DNA of 64,000 bases from Capitella teleta (lineage: Eukaryota; Annelida; Polychaeta; Capitellidae): NCBI GenBank assembly GCA_000328365.1, contig KB309450.1, forward strand, positions 59,066-123,065, read 5' to 3'. Below, piece by piece: positions 11,301 to 26,379 of the stretch (its first letter is position 1; each line of letters opens with the position of its first letter). A program made the translations under genes and the position numbers. Under the pieces are notes generated by a model. It was given only the letters and a program-made list of their open reading frames with translations, searched no databases and was not told the origin of the DNA.

Positions 11301-14208
11301 TGTTCAGTGCATAATCAGAAATGACCATCAGTTTGCCGTGATGTTAACTTACCCTGATACGAGCCTCACGCTCAATATCCAGAGCCTCCTCCAGCTCACG
11401 CAGACGAATCTAAAAAGATATTAGAGTTCAGTAATCTCAATCACCTCGTGTAAATAAAACAAACGAGAAAGCTGCCGAATCATTTATTCTCATTTCTTGT
11501 TCGACTAGTATAATACGAACACTATACAGAATGTGGTATTATATAAGCAAGGGAAGGTGGAAGCATTAATTCCTGATTGCTTTGCCATTGTCGTATGTTC
11601 CATGGAGAGTGTTTATCTGACTTTCGCCGCAGAGTCTCAGGTTGTCTGTTGCTGACTCATACGGGTTTTGTTTTCCTTGCGATTACGCGGGGCACCTGGC
11701 GGTCGTTCCCCAAATATCTCTCTTACTGCTGCTGATCCCCGATGTGCGTGCAAAGATAAAATGGCGGCTATTAGTTATCACAGCTATTGCAACGAAGGTT
11801 GATGGTTCAGACTCGTTACCTCGGGGGTATCATTGTGGAAGATATTGTAGAACTTCTCATAATTGCACTTGTTTTCTTTCCACTTCGTCAGCATTACTAA
11901 GTACTGATTATTATGGTTGGTCATGTTGAACTTTAGAAGTGATTACCATTACCCAAAGAGTATGTTAATGACCAGATAGTCTAGACGGAGCATCCACTTG
12001 AGAAGAGTGATTCACTTCGAGGAGGAAAGTTCTTCGGAATGTTGGGGTATTCCCATCATGTGAAACATCTGGTCCTAATTCTATTGCCCGCCTGTACTTA
12101 TTTTAAAACTCAACTCGCACCCGTGATTTACAATGATCTTAACAGGCAATATATCCTGATTTTTCATTACACTGCTGCTTGATTCAATTCTTTGCAAGCG
12201 TGTATTCCAAGTGGAGGAGGACGTGGATGACTTACTTCCATACGGTTGGTGGTGGTGGGGGACATGCCCCTGTAGACCTGGTAGTGATGCATCCTCTGCA
12301 CCTCTGATGATCCAGGGTCAAAGTCTCCACCAACACTGCTACAAAAAGGAGAAAAGCCACGTTAGATGGACGAATGCATGGATGTTATGAACTCAGGGTT
12401 TCAGGAGAAAAAGATGATCAAGAATAAATCGAACAGGCATGCAGTGTGATTAATTTAACAAGCGGCCAATAATGGTCAATAATGGACCAACACTGGACAT
12501 AAACTCAACAATGCACACTGAGGAATTAGGGATGTTGGTCATCTTACGATAAACTTGTTTACTTGTTGATGATCTCGTAAACTCATTCCAATAATTTAAC
12601 TATTATTTATGGTGTAGGTAAGAGAAGAGATATCTGCTCATTGCTCAGAGTGTATTTTCTCAGTACCGTTTGTTATTGCATTGCATAGACAGATATTGCA
12701 CTGTCAATCACAATATATACTGATAACACAAAATCGGGTGCAATCCGATGAGGAGGGAAAAAAGTCCGGATTCATCGCCTGTGCCTAATTTGGGTGACTT
12801 TCTGAGCAAGCCACGAGCTGCCAGGCTGGTGTATTTTTTCCTTCATTCTGGCGAGAAACCGGATGAGGAAGAATGCCGGGAATGGTTTGGATTAGTGAAT
12901 CGTAGAATGGGGAATAAAATAATGACACTGTTGAATGTTAGATGGGATTTGGATATTTGTAAATATTTCTATCTCACCTTTCGACCCTACAAGATGGTCA
13001 TCATATGAAAGTATCATTCAACAGAAAGTTTGCATTAGTTTTTAAGAGGACAGACATAGCAATAGCAGAATTGAAGCAAAAAGCCGTCTAAAGAGAGTCT
13101 AGAAATTCTAAAAGATTCAAGCAACTAACAAGTGGTTTGTTCTACATTATACCATTCTGACCTTCAAATGCCATGGAAGCAATTCAAAATGGCCGCCATG
13201 GTACTAATACATGTATAAAAGTTACCAAAAGAACTGAATTTCGATTTTTCGCGTGAAGTTATCCACGGAACGATATGTCCAAGAAGAAAATCACAGAATA
13301 ATCCAAAAAGGCGACTGACTGTTCAAAGGATCAGAATAATGATAATGAAAAGTTAGAAGTTGCATTTTTAAACAAATTGAAAAAGTCAAGATAGCTGACC
13401 TTCTGACCGTCCTTTTGACGACTCTAGTCTCCTCCATTTTGTTTCACTTCTGTTTAACTTCCGTAATCACAAAAACCGTTGGGTCAAGCTCGTCTGCGTT
13501 TGCTGCGTTTGTGTCGATGTTTCTTGTGGAAGTGAACACTGGTTTATCGAAGAGCTGGCTTTTGTAGGCGAAGTATAAAAAACAGTGGAGGAGAGCCTTA
13601 GACCAGGGAGAGAAAGGGCTCGCCGAAATGAGTGGAGCACCTTGGGAATCCTAGCTATTTGTGCAGGCTGGAGGTATTCTTAGCCCGGTAACTTGGGAGT
13701 GAGGCGCCGCTGCTGCCGACGTATGCCTCTCTGTATAACCAGACTAAATCCGGCCAACAGATTGGCATAGTATGCCTAGGGCACGTGAGCTCTGGGTTGC
13801 GGTGAAAGCATAAAACAAACCTCTTTGTGTTTCTGCCTTTGTCCATCGATCGTCATCTTCATGCATTCATCACTTTGATATTTACCTAACAAACTGTTCA
13901 GCCCCAAAGAATTTTCAGCCTTGGCATGATCTAGAATTGTTATTGCCTTTATCAGGAGTGCTTCAATGTTATTGAGTGAATATTATTATTATTATCTGAG
14001 AGGTTCGGGTGCCCTTCGCTCATAAAAGCAGTTACAATGTTTGTTTTCTTTTTAGTTCATGAAAGTCGGGAGTAGAGAGAGATTGATATACAAGAACAGC
14101 GAAAGAGACTTTCACTACCAAGTACAAGTTAACTTACCTTGGGTATAGCGGGTGATTCGAACTAATTGTGTCATTAAGATTAGACGAAATTAATCGTGTA
14201 TTTCCATC
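8352..14208 (-). CDS. Paramyosin (muscle thick-filament coiled-coil rod)
   Basis: Paramyosin forms the core of invertebrate muscle thick filaments. Minus-strand exons, 5' to 3': 14138-14208 (inferred), 12236-12338, 11353-11409, 11044-11297, 10662-10986, 10411-10607, 10227-10359, 9953-10169, 9459-9896, 9278-9406, 8850-9221, 8591-8791, 8352-8534. All have GT-AG borders and compatible phases. The rod exons encode about 869 residues of heptad coiled coil, close to the usual paramyosin length. The C-terminal half carries family words such as [31 protein letters not shown] and MNKYRKAQ, followed by a short basic non-helical tail ending in KINL. There is no myosin motor domain upstream, so this is not a myosin heavy chain. 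The initiator ATG is not located. Exon 14138-14208 is open, joins in phase and has clean splice sites, but shows no homology I can name. Confidence 0.93.
11410..12235. other. Paramyosin intron
   Basis: This 826-base intron separates the N-terminal exon from the rod exons. It has GTAAGT at its 5' side and TTTTTAG at its 3' side on the minus strand. I see no feature inside it. Confidence 0.8.
12339..14137. other. Probable long paramyosin intron
   Basis: This interval lies between the first certain rod exon and the inferred upstream exon. An 86-codon open frame at 12748-13008 has no recognisable motif. I treat it as chance. Confidence 0.5.
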
Positions 14209-15087
14209 CTGAAATGGAGCTTGAGAGTTTTATACTCGAAGACGCAAGTTAAGCGGCAGGCTTTGATAAACATGAATCTTTAAGCCTCTAACCACTCGGC
14301 CACTACCCCTCGCACTTACATAACGAACATGCTTAATACGTTCCCAGCATTCGACCAGATATAATTACAACAATATACTTTACAGCAAAAGAGAAAGCTG
14401 GAATTTTGGATGCGAGAGCATCAAACGTTTGGGAAAATCTTACTTAATTATCAAGATTTCAACAAAGTTGGAAAAACATAATAAAAATTAAAATAATGTG
14501 CGTTTGACTGCTATATAAAGTACATTGCAGTAAAAGATCATATTTTGTGCATTGAAATACCAATTGATTAGATGCAATTCTATCACGAATCCACACGAAT
14601 GTTTCTCAGCCACGGTATACCAAAGTCCTTTTAACCGATTCAAACCAAAGATTTCCTGACCAAGCAGTCTGGCTGTACCTTCTTAACAGACAATGGAGCT
14701 CATTGTTTCTCTGCCTCAGCTCATTCTATTAGCCTCTCTTGAAACCGATCGAGCAATATACTCTTCATCCAGCTGTGTGTAAGACTATAGACACGTTATT
14801 ATCAGTTATGTAAACGAGGAGTATACAGGTGTAAATGTGTAAGAGGAAAGAAATTCACAGTTTCATACTAATTTTATTAATTGTGGAATTTATACGCACA
14901 TGTACATTATGAATGATCACAAGTTGTTTGTGTGTGAAAACATGAACTTTTGTTTCCACGAGGTGTGAGATTATTAGACAACTGCTTGACTATTTGGGTC
15001 ATTCTTTATCCATTCAAAATGCGAATAAACTTGCTTTAATATATATATATCACATATCCTAATGTAAATAATGCCTCACGTATATTC

Positions 15088-15164
15088 ATAAAACATGACG
15101 CATTCAAGTCCACCCACGCATTGAATTATATTGTGTGGGTGGACTTTTAAGTGCCGTGTTTTAT
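15088..15164. other. Imperfect hairpin of miRNA-precursor size
   Basis: A 12-base arm AAGTCCACCCAC (15106-15117) pairs perfectly with GTGGGTGGACTT (15135-15146). Pairing extends inward by about three pairs and outward with a few mismatches to ATAAAACA/TGTTTTAT. The result is a stem of about 33 positions with an 11-base loop, 77 bases in total. The shape suits a miRNA precursor, but a decayed MITE would look the same. Confidence 0.35.
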
Positions 15165-18100
15165 GGAGGGACATTTCAACGTCAATTGTGTTATAAATAT
15201 GATCACATTTATAATTTTGTGGGGAATTTGTCAAAATTTACGAAATGTATTACTTTCTCTTTCGGAAAGATTGAAAGGGATTCAATATATTTTGGATAAT
15301 TACGAGTAATTACATGGCGTACAGTGCAATACTTTCATTTGGATCTTAACTATACATTTCCAAAATAAACATTATTAGTTCTTAACTCAATTACTTGTAT
15401 ATCTATATTTGTTTCTTTTTCTTTGCTTCCAATGTATGTATTTGTTATTATTTACTACATTCGTGGGTTCAAGCGCTATAGCTCTTGGGTCTTTGATGGA
15501 ATTCACAGACAAAAACTTTTCATTTCGCATGTTGTTGCTATACGCATTTCAAATTTGGATAGTGGTACGCATAACAAGTATGCGTAATTTGGACACAACA
15601 GCCCCTCATAGTGAGTTAAAAATGCGTGTGATATTAGGGAATATCAGATTATATCAATTTACTAAGAATAAACGCGTACAAGAGTGGCAATGCCCATTTC
15701 GACGCTTCTGTCCATCCCTTATCTCCAATTATTTTTAGCATTGTCTTCGATACCGTTGCAATATCTTATAAATAAGAATGCACAGATATCCGATTTCTTA
15801 TCGACAGAACTATCGTATCTCCGATTATAAGTATCTGCAATTTCTTACAACCCGTGCATATACTAATATTTATAAAAAATTTCCCCACCAGTAGTCAAGG
15901 TACAGTGTTCTACACCTTGGGCCTAAAGATATGTAAAGCACATTTATACATGTATACCATAGAGGAAGACGAATCCCTTGACCCAAATGTCTAAGTTCCC
16001 TTCAGATATAACCTTGTGTCAGCAGCATGGCATAAGAAAACATCGCTCATCTTCCTCACTGTGTTCCGTTGCCTGAGATGGCACGATGTGACCTCACATT
16101 GAGAGTGAAGATGGGTCACAACGGGTCGAGCAAAGATGTTTCTGGTATCCAAAAGGAAGAGAAGCTGAGATTAAAATTATGTAACCATTTTATATGTGGA
16201 TATTGTCCATTTCATGAGAAATACCATTGTGTTGATTGACAACGCAGACTCTGCACCATGGCTCTGCTTGTGCATGGAAAACATCTCAAGAATGATAATC
16301 ATAGAGCATATGCAGAGGAAAGCATTTCCAGGTATATAAAGATCGATCTGATCTGTTATTGGAAACATCCTTGCTCTTTTCGGGAGAAGTGGGTATCGTC
16401 GAGCTTTCATCTGATAAGAATTCGACTGAGGAGTTACAAAACTGGAATTGAGTTCCCCGTGTTATGCAAAACAAATAACATCGCAGAAATGCATGGCAAG
16501 TTGCGGTAATACTTTCTGCTCTCAAACATCTCCACTTTCCGCCTAACATCTTATCTGGCGCTCTTGAAATACAGTTGGAGAGCCACTCATTACCAATGTT
16601 TATATCACATTTCATTCCACGCTGTATAATATTTCTCAGCCTTACTTTCCGCCCTCCCCTTTTATTTGTGTTCCGCTCCCCATACACTTTCCATGCATAA
16701 GATACAGGCATACATTTAACTAGTATACACACCGGTAATGAAGTCAAGAACCACTGCAAATCATTTTATATTGCGCTTGCTTTTATCGCATTCCCCTGTG
16801 AAAATATGAGGAAACCAGGTGCGCGAATACCTGCAGCCACGTCTCGTCCGGGATCCAGGATTATGTCGTGTTTATGACAGCATGCATGCAATGCTTGAGC
16901 AATGAAATGCAGTCTGGTTGTATAGTTCTGTCTCTTACAAATTTAAGGTTATCGATATTCTATGTTTTTTATATTCTATCTGAGGAGGCCTCTGCTCGAC
17001 GGTAAAGTGGGTTTTGGTTACCAGTATACTGTGTTGTACCATTCAAGGAAATTTAATTCGTATCAAAATGGGTACAGTAGAACATGAAGTTAATAGTAGT
17101 CAGTTTTGTGAGTACGTTACGTTGAAACTTCGTAGTCAACTGCAATGGCTACCATGCAGTATCGTATTTCCTAATTATATGTAGCAGGTAATTAGCTCCT
17201 CATTCCTGAAGCTCCTGTATGTATGACACTGTATGTACATGTGTATTGTTTGCGAGCAGGTTTAGGCTTTTTATTGCCACCGACATACAAGACACGTGGA
17301 TGTGTGACTCTTGTATAAAATATCTGTTGACTCATAATGACTGAGCATCTCTCGCAAAATGATTCATTTCGATCGCACCTGCAACCGACAATCACCTGGG
17401 TGTTATTGGGATATTAATACGCAGATTTATTTAGGGGCTGCTGCTTTATGGAGCCAGTTTTACAACATATATCCAAGCATAATGCGGTTGATGCATTGCC
17501 TATTAGTTTGCTCTTACATGATTTCATTTTTGCTTCTTTATTCTTATTCCATCTCATATCGGATTCGAATTTAGACTCATATCAGACGCCGTCTTCACCG
17601 GCAATGCATTGTGTGTAACTATAATGTATGTGCTTCACTCACAGAAACTCGTAGATATTATACAAATCTCTGGTTTTAATTATACGAGTCAAAAATTTAG
17701 CAAGTTCAATTTTCGTCATGGATATAACTTGCTCCATTGACGAAACCATCGAGTGGCGAGTGTTCGGATTCCAGGAGACTTGACTTCATGATTCTATAGC
17801 TTCAAAAGACCGTAAATCCAAATATTGGGTTTTACATTGAGCAAAGTTTAGTTATGACATAAATTACTATTGCACCCAAATAATTATTTAGAACCATAGA
17901 TAAGGAGACTAACTTGTATATACACACAAATCGGACATCAGCCTATCGATCTCCCATTGTGAAAAAATGGTCATAACGAATCGCCGAAGTGAGCGACTCC
18001 CAGTTTCGCACGAATTTTAAAATACACATCTATGAGCTATCCAATTCATGCTATAATGCGAGAAAAATACAGAAGAGGTAAAACCGAGCCCAAATTTGCT

Positions 18101-18357
18101 AAAATATTATTAATTTGTGCAAAATTTGAGCGTTTTTTAATTGGTTCGACGAAATTGGAATCTGCGACAATCGCGGAAACTAATGGCAGGGTTGTCATGG
18201 CAACCTGCCACACATAAAAACCACTTTTCACGAACAATGTCGAATCTGTTTGTATAATTATTCTACAAATAAATCTCCATATCTATATTTAGAACGCCGT
18301 TCAATGATAAAACCCGTCATACCGTAGTGCCCTCAGTATCCAGAGCAGCAGCGTGTT

Positions 18358-18409
18358 AATGCATGAAAATAATGCATGAAAATAATGCATGAAAATAATG
18401 CATGAAAAT
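18358..18409. repeat. 13-bp tandem repeat, four copies
   Basis: The unit AATGCATGAAAAT is repeated four times head to tail without change. Each unit contains the palindrome ATGCAT. Confidence 0.95.
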
Positions 18410-19430
18410 TTGGGAGAATAAGAAGTCGCGAAGCATTTTCAAATCCAAAATATGGCGGCAATAATGGAAAACAAAAACCAAACGTTAGGATCACTAAGAA
18501 AGTGAAGACTTAATCGAATTCAGCACTCTATAAACGAGGCCTTCACATTGCATACTGACTGTCTTAAGAAACCATAGTGGTTGAGATTTGTGTAGATCGA
18601 GGGAGTGCGTCGATGGAATTGATTCATATTTGAATATTTTTTTGTTCAGACACAGACGGATTAATCAATGACATGTCTATGAAAATGGCCACATGTTTAC
18701 ACTGAAGAGAATCTGGAAATATCTCTTGGATATCTTGGAGTAAAAATTTTCATTGTCGGTAATCTGTTTGATTAAAACAATTATGTCATTATTGCGCATT
18801 GGAGTTTGTATAGTGAATTGATTCACGCATACAGTATACACGTAGCTTCATCTACGTGTGAGCCATTTGTTAATCCATTATTTATTTATTACCGTTGTTA
18901 AGATTCTTACAATTTAGCCCCATTGAATGGAATGTTGTCTTACGGTATGCCGGGCAAACTGATGAATTCAGATCCATGAAATTCCCGCACAATGAGCAAA
19001 CCAAACAGGCGAGCGATTCATCAATAGCACCAAACGAAAACGAACGTCTCTCAAAGCTAATCAAGCAGACTTTTCTTCCAGCTAATAAGCAACGTAAGAA
19101 CGGAGCCGTTTTTTTTTCCTCCTTTTTCAGCCGCCAGAAATCTTGGAGGTGTTGAACTATCAAAGAGAATTGTGCGATTCACCTGGGCTTGATTGCAGTC
19201 TGCAGGTAAACAAGTTACTCAATGCAGACCTACGAATCAACCATTCCTGGAAATGTATGTTTAGGTTCAAAAATCATAATATTATTAGAGAGACATATGT
19301 ATTATTATCATCTTTATAAGTAGGAGTAGGGCCCTGTGACTGGTGTACGCTACCTGTGTATGGTATCATCAGTGGAATCTTTTTAATAATTCAGTTTTAA
19401 GAACTGTTTATTTGCATAGCAACTGAGATG

Positions 19431-19490
19431 ATATGAATGGAAATGATAGTTCGACTCCATGTCAAATCGCTCTATCATTTCCATTCATAT
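19431..19490. other. Perfect 19-bp hairpin
   Basis: ATATGAATGGAAATGATAG (19431-19449) is exactly complementary in reverse to 19472-19490, with a 22-base loop. The 3' side is flanked by short tandem duplications of TCAAATCGCTCT and GCTCTGAGTAC. Confidence 0.6.
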
Positions 19491-19799
19491 TCAAATCGCT
19501 CTGAGTACGCTCTGAGTACGCAACTACCATGGCATTGCGAGTAGCCTTGTCTGGAGTTTTGTTTGATAATCTTTTTCATTTTACAGTTCCCATCCAATGG
19601 TAGGCCTGCAATTTAAAAAGCAAACCACTCATCGCATCATCTTGCCCTCGATATCTTCGCCATTGAGCAAGAGTAATGGACTTCAGGTGGTTCGCCTCGT
19701 GTGCTGCAGTCGTTCGGCATCGGACACTTCAGTCTTGGTATTTGTTCAACCCTGATGAGGCTTCAATGGCACAAACATATGAACGCATTGCTGTACTCT

Positions 19800-20540
19800 T
19801 GAATTGAGCGATTGCCCATGGCTTTGTTTTCAACGATCTACTCACGTCAACTTTAATTCCAATTCCTAAAAATAAGCGTAAAAGTTTAAACAGCTCATCC
19901 AATTACCGAGCAATCAATCACCTTGAGTAGAAATCTTGGAAAAATATTCGATCATGTTCTTTTAGATAAATGCAAGATGACCTTTATGACCTCTCCTTGG
20001 CAATTCGGCTTCAAAAAAGATTCCTCGACAAACCAGTGTACATTTCTCGTTAAGGCGTATGCTAGCGGTATGTACTAAATTCGCTGATGACTATGATGTT
20101 AAATTCAATCCCTCTAAAAGTAAGCTATTGGTTATTGGTGGTATTGATTTTGTTCCATTTGTTAATTTAATTGGTGGCACTATTGATGTCGTTAAGGAAG
20201 CACTGCATTTGGGGAATTATATCGGAGATGTCAGGCATTGCGAATTAGTGAAGCGCACGTCCAATGATTTTATGACAAAAGTAAACATGGTTAAAGCTAA
20301 TTTTGTGAATACTCATGTTGCTATTGTTCATAAGTTGTTCAAAACGTTTTGCATGCCATTATACCTGAGTCAACCTTTAATTGAATATTTAAATATATCC
20401 TGGCGCAAATCCTTGCCATCCTTATTGAACCACCCATATAGAACACATGACAATATTCCTCCTCTATTATGCGAAGATAACATATATTTATATCCCCTTT
20501 AAACAACAGCTTTACAACAGAAATCTTCGTTTCATTCAAG
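19800..20540 (+). mobile_element. Internally deleted LINE, reverse transcriptase fragments
   Basis: The first part keeps the N-terminal palm words SSSNYRAI, LGKIFDH and QFGFKK in broken frames. It then jumps directly to the region after the catalytic motif, in an open frame from 20059 with FADDYDVKFNPSKSKLL and LHLGNYIGD. The central palm with the catalytic aspartates is missing, so an internal deletion is likely. It appears related to the LINE piece at 24638-26233 (shared SSSNYR and FGFK words). The 3' end is not defined. Confidence 0.75.
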
Positions 20541-21561
20541 CCCTACACAATACACATGTCTTCTACTCCTATCATTAATAATGCCTACAATCTTGTACGT
20601 GCGGGCAGCTGCTCATCAATATTCAATTCACCCTCACATTTTTCTCAAATTTACCATCTTAATAGATAGAAACCAAATTATGTCCATGAAATCTTCCAAT
20701 AAATATGATGCTAATCTCCAGGATATTACAAACGCAAATTCAATAAAGGACTTACTGTATACGAGAAATAAGTGTAAATACGAAATAACGTTTTTAAGTC
20801 AAATTGAAATTAATTTTGCAATTCATTTATCGTGTACATCAGTATGCAGTATATGTACAAAAATAAAAAACTGGATGTGTATGGGTTTGAGGTACACAGG
20901 TAGAGCGTCGATTACGTATTCTGAACGCAGACTGTATTTGTTTGGTTTTAATTGTTTTCATCAACATTGTTTTCCGAATCATTTTGATTCATCGTCGATA
21001 TTTCCACTTAGTACATATGTTCTGCTAAAACAATAATCGCCCGACATCATTCATCTTGCTTCCTCAGCCTGCTGATAGGTAACGTAACTACCAAAACTAA
21101 TAATAGAGGGAACAAAACTATAAAAAATGCACCGAGAGAGAAGAAAAAATATCAAAAATATTCCAAGAATTCCGGGAATCAGCATTACGCAATAGTCAAT
21201 GATGATCCAGGAATGTTGTAGAAGAGAAGAAAGGGAAATGAGAGGAAAAACTCCCTGGAAGTAAACATCGGTGAGTTCGCCGCCGACTTGACCTGAAGGT
21301 AGCTTATGTGGGCGTCGCGGCATGCTCTGAGGGGGAAGGGGGAAGGCATGCTCTGAGGGGGAGGGGGGCTCGCTATATCCTTTATATCCGACTTCGACTG
21401 ATAATGTTTTTCTGGCTCCGATGGCTTTCATTCTATGATACCTGAAAATGTAAAAACACGTATTGATGCGTATAATCTTCATTGATTCATTGATTGTGCA
21501 GGTCTAGCAGCTGCAATACGTACTCCTTACGATATATGAAACGCATTATTATACATTTATC

Positions 21562-22098
<537 letters not shown>

Positions 22099-22335
22099 AG
22101 GGCCTGTTTTTCTTTCAACTTCAACTTGGACCGTGATGTCACGGTCCAATTGATGAGGAGATCATAACCGAGAACCTGGAAGTTATGGAACAGTTTCAGG
22201 TTCGACTAAAGTCTCTCGAGTTTTGGCTGTTAACTTGTTTCGCATGCTAGAAATATAATGTAAAAATTTCTTGTCACATGACAATTGGGCGAAACATCCC
22301 CCAAAGTCTCGTGGAGCGTTTTTCACGCAACGTAT
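22099..22335. repeat. Dispersed repeat B, copy 1
   Basis: Nearly identical over about 235 bases to 39465-39700. It starts GGGCCTGTTTTTCTTTC and includes a hairpin with 9-base arms (GGACCGTGA/TCACGGTCC). It sits immediately after repeat A. Confidence 0.85.
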
Positions 22336-24377
22336 ATGTCTGGTCCATAGACAACCCTAGATGAGAACAAGTATTTGAACTAAAAGGTTGGCGTTAAGTG
22401 AAAGCATTTTATGAATATAAATGAATATAAGATCGGACACATAGGGAAACATCATATAGTTGAAAATTACAATTGCAGTACTAATGATAGGTAGTATAAC
22501 GTATATATTGTGAAAATAGTGAAATAAATAAATGAGGTAGAGGAAGTGATTTTATCAAACAGATGGATCATGGCTAGGTGATAACATAAATGTATGTGGT
22601 GAACATGTCATGGCTAGATAATACCAAGGAAACAAGAACGATTATGAAAATATAAAATATACATGAAAAAAAAACAAGGCTTGAGGATGGAGTCGATGTC
22701 GATGCCATGATATGTTCTTAAACCAACTTAATATGAAATGTCAACGGTTCTGTCACTCTGAAATCTAACGACAAGGATCCTAACAAAGGAATCATGGAAC
22801 ACGCAAACAACAACACGCATCAATCAGTGATGTACTGGAATGCTGTCAGTATTTAATTTCGTTCGAAATCCGCACTTCGTATGGCTCCGCATTATAGTCA
22901 CAATCCGTATTTTTACCATGACGCCATCCGCGTTCAGTAAATAGCAAACGTTTTATGTGAAACGTTTTGATTAAATGGTTGATTAGGAATAAAAGGCAAT
23001 TTCAAATGTTTTTAAGAGGTTCTTACGATCAATGTTCGCCAGATTTTGAACACAAAATAACGAATGGTCTAAATAACATAACGTCACATCAGGTGGAAGA
23101 CGATAACATGCGTTGTGAGTTTTTGACCTCAATGTGACCTTAATTGTGACCTTCAATGTCACCTCCAAGTCTAAAGGGTACATAAGACTGGTGCCTCTCA
23201 CCACATCTTGTATCTCTATATCATCTCAGGTCTGATTGGGGTTGATGAGGCGGGTGCCTCTCACTGTATCTTTTATCTTCAATCTAAAATGGTAGGCTGT
23301 TGATATCGTTTGCCTAAAAGTATTAACATAGAGGAAGGATTAAGGAAAGTTGACATGTCGCGTGAACGCCGGTCTTTTGCCCGGCGAGCGAATTTTCCTA
23401 ATTTAGACGGCCAGGCTCGAGCCCCAGTCTCCACTTAATTAACATGTGTTTCTCATGAACCTGGCTGGAAAAAATACCGAAAAATGCTGTTAACACGGCC
23501 ATATCTTTTTACCCCAAACAGCGAGAGCTTAAAAATTTACACTATGTATAGAGACGCAACCAACATGAGTATGTTGTGACAATCAATCAAATCAATATCA
23601 TGTATAATTACAGAGTTATTCGACTTTTGTAAAATACGATCAAAAACGTCATTAGTACATAACAAATGTTAATAATGTTTGAAAAGTCGAATAACTGAAA
23701 TCTGCAAAATTGTAAATAATGAAATAATGTGACATAAATTTATTTAAATTTCAATAAATTTATTAATTATAAATTGATCGACAGCGCACGGTTTACTCTA
23801 CTGAGAAAAATATCAAAATATCAAAATATCAACAACAAAAAATAAAAAAAAATAAAAAAAAATCAATAATTTATGCAATTAATTGCGTTAGTTACCATCA
23901 AGACCTTGAAATTGGAGCATATTAATTAAAACTCCGGATTTAGTAAGATGTACATGCAGACGCCAACCAAAAAGCCTTTAATTAACCGTGTTGTGGGCGA
24001 GGCTTAACTCACGCGACCGCCATATTGGATGTGTGATTCGACCTTGATTTTTCGTTTCATCATTATTTCAGACGTCAGAAATGGATCATCAACTCCAGAA
24101 AAAAAACGACCTGACCCTGGCTAAAAACCCTCGTGAATACCTGTTATGTTTATTCCAAAGATCTCAATTTTATAATATATGTAACTGCATATGCAGCCAA
24201 CATGGTACTGTCCTCGTGAAAAAATTTATACTACATTGTATTATATTCCAATATCAGAGTTTTTCATGAAATTAAATTATTTAATAAAAATTGAACATTA
24301 ATATCAAAGGCAATGAGTTAAACAAAGATAAAAAACTGAACATGTAACACACTAGGAACTAAATCCCTTTTATATTC

Positions 24378-24410
<33 letters not shown>

Positions 24411-24637
24411 TGTGTATCCTAACTGTTATCAAGTATATAATCTATTTCGACTATTATTAAATGAAAATGATCATGAATCAATTGGCGCTGTGTGTTAAAG
24501 ACTTCAAATAAACTCGGTTAAGGACTGGGCAGCATGGCGAAGCTGAATCCTTTGTATCATTCAAAATGCTGTCAAATTGTCACTCAATGCTGCATGCCTG
24601 CTGTTTAAGACTATGCTGACCGTTCAAGCGTACACAG
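22336..24637. other. Non-coding stretch with an inverted repeat
   Basis: No gene is recognised. GTTATTCGACTTTT (23615-23628) is matched in reverse complement at 23682-23695. A T30 run lies at about 24379-24408, just upstream of the LINE piece. Confidence 0.5.
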
Positions 24638-26233
24638 ATGGCCAATGATTATCAGTTCATTCTTATTTGTGTTTACATGCCAATTGATGGGGCTTCCATT
24701 GACGATTATAATGATGTTCTAAATGAAATTGGCAATCTGATGTCTTCTGTGGATCATGATAATGTAATTATTGGAGGTGATTTCAATACGGATCTTGTTC
24801 GATATAACTCTTTGAATACAATTTCTCTTGTCGATTTCTGTTCCTCGCAATATCTTGTGAACTGTTTGAATATTGACGGTGTAGCAATTGATCACACATT
24901 TAAGAGTAAGGTAACTGGGTCAACTTCATGTATTGATCATTTCCTGTTGACAGAAAACTTACTATCATCATTTGTCTCTGCCGGTGTGTCACATGACATT
25001 GATAATTTCTCAGATCACGATCCTTTATATTTGTGTACTTCTCTCAGTGCTAATGTTACTCCTAATGAACAAGTTAATGATGTACACACTCGAATTGCGT
25101 GGCATTCAGCCAGTAGTATTCAGATTGCAAGGTATAAAACCACGCTGAATGAAATGTTGGCTGACGTTAACTTACCCAGTTGTACCGCTGATTGTATTGA
25201 TGTATTTTGTACTGATCACCAACAAAGTATTTCTAAGTTTCATGATGATATTATTGAATGTTGTACTAGTTCTGCCTTGTCATCAATCGGTAGGCCCACT
25301 GCTGTTCAGGGATCTGGGGCAAGGCCTGGTTGGTCACGCTATGTGAAACCCGTTCGAGTTGAAGCGCTTAAATGGCATCGCGCATGGAAAGAGAGAGGCA
25401 GACCTGACCATGGTCCATTATATGATATGCGGAAAATGACTAGAGCACGCTATCACAATGCTGTACGTTTTATAAAGAAGCAAGAGCAAATACTGCGCGA
25501 TACTTCACTTGCTAATTCTATGAGCGATCTTGACTACAATCAATTCTGGCGTGAGGTGAAACGGATCAAAGACTCTCGAAAACCAGTGGCTTCAACAGTC
25601 GATGACTTTAATACACGTGCTGAGATATGTAAAGTCTTTACGGACAAATATAGTGCGCTTTATAATAGCGTCACTTTTGATTCGTCAGACATGATCAGAT
25701 ATCTCGATAATATAAATCGGGATTTACTTCATGATTCAACGGCCTCGTATTTGTATTTTTCCACCGCTGATGTTAAAAAGGCTGTGAGTGGTTTAAAAAC
25801 AGGCAAATCTGACGGTCAAAACCAGCAATCTGACCACCTGATTAATGGCACACCCCTCTTATTCAGAAAATTAGCCCAACTCTTTACTGCGATGATCAAC
25901 CATGGCTTTGCTCCTGATTCTTTCTTGTTGGGAACTTTATCACCTATTGTGAAGAACGGTAGAAAGTCTATTAATAGCAGTTCTAATTACCGTGGTATTA
26001 CCCTTAGTAGTATTTTAGGTAAAATTCTCGATAGAATTATCATGAACAGATTCAGTGGTTCGCTGTACAGTAATGACTTTCAATTTGGTTTTAAGCAATC
26101 TCATTCGACAGTGCAATGTACTCTCGTTATTGATGAAGTGTCAAAACATTATACTTCTAATGGAGGTGAAATATATATTATGTTATTGGACGCTTCCCAA
26201 GCTTCACAGAGGGTTAATAATGGTCGGATGTGA
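24638..26233 (+). mobile_element. LINE fragment: APE endonuclease plus start of reverse transcriptase
   Basis: A 531-codon uninterrupted frame. The N-terminal third is the rear part of an APE-type endonuclease (GGDFN at about residue 46, CIDHFLL, then SDHDPL at about 127). A linker follows, then the front of a CR1/L2-like reverse transcriptase (KTGKSDG, SSSNYRGITLSS, FQFGFKQSHST). It ends soon after the first catalytic motif, LLDASQAS, which keeps its aspartate. The front of the endonuclease and everything from the second catalytic motif on are missing. The long open frame in a doubly truncated copy suggests a fairly young insertion. Confidence 0.9.
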
Positions 26234-26379
26234 GGATCTTTAAACGCTACATGTATAAGCTACTCATGCCTTTTCACACCTAGAATATTATGCTTTTCGT
26301 AAGCTTGATTATACATATCACCCAATGGCCAAGATCACTGGTGCAACACATTCAAGATGGCGGATCCACCCATAACGCA

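Larger units (their letters stand above)
14209..19790. other. Intergenic stretch, mainly non-coding
   Basis: No host gene is recognised. The stretch holds two hairpins (15088-15164 and 19431-19490) and a 13-base tandem repeat (18358-18409). An unfound first paramyosin exon could lie here. Confidence 0.5.
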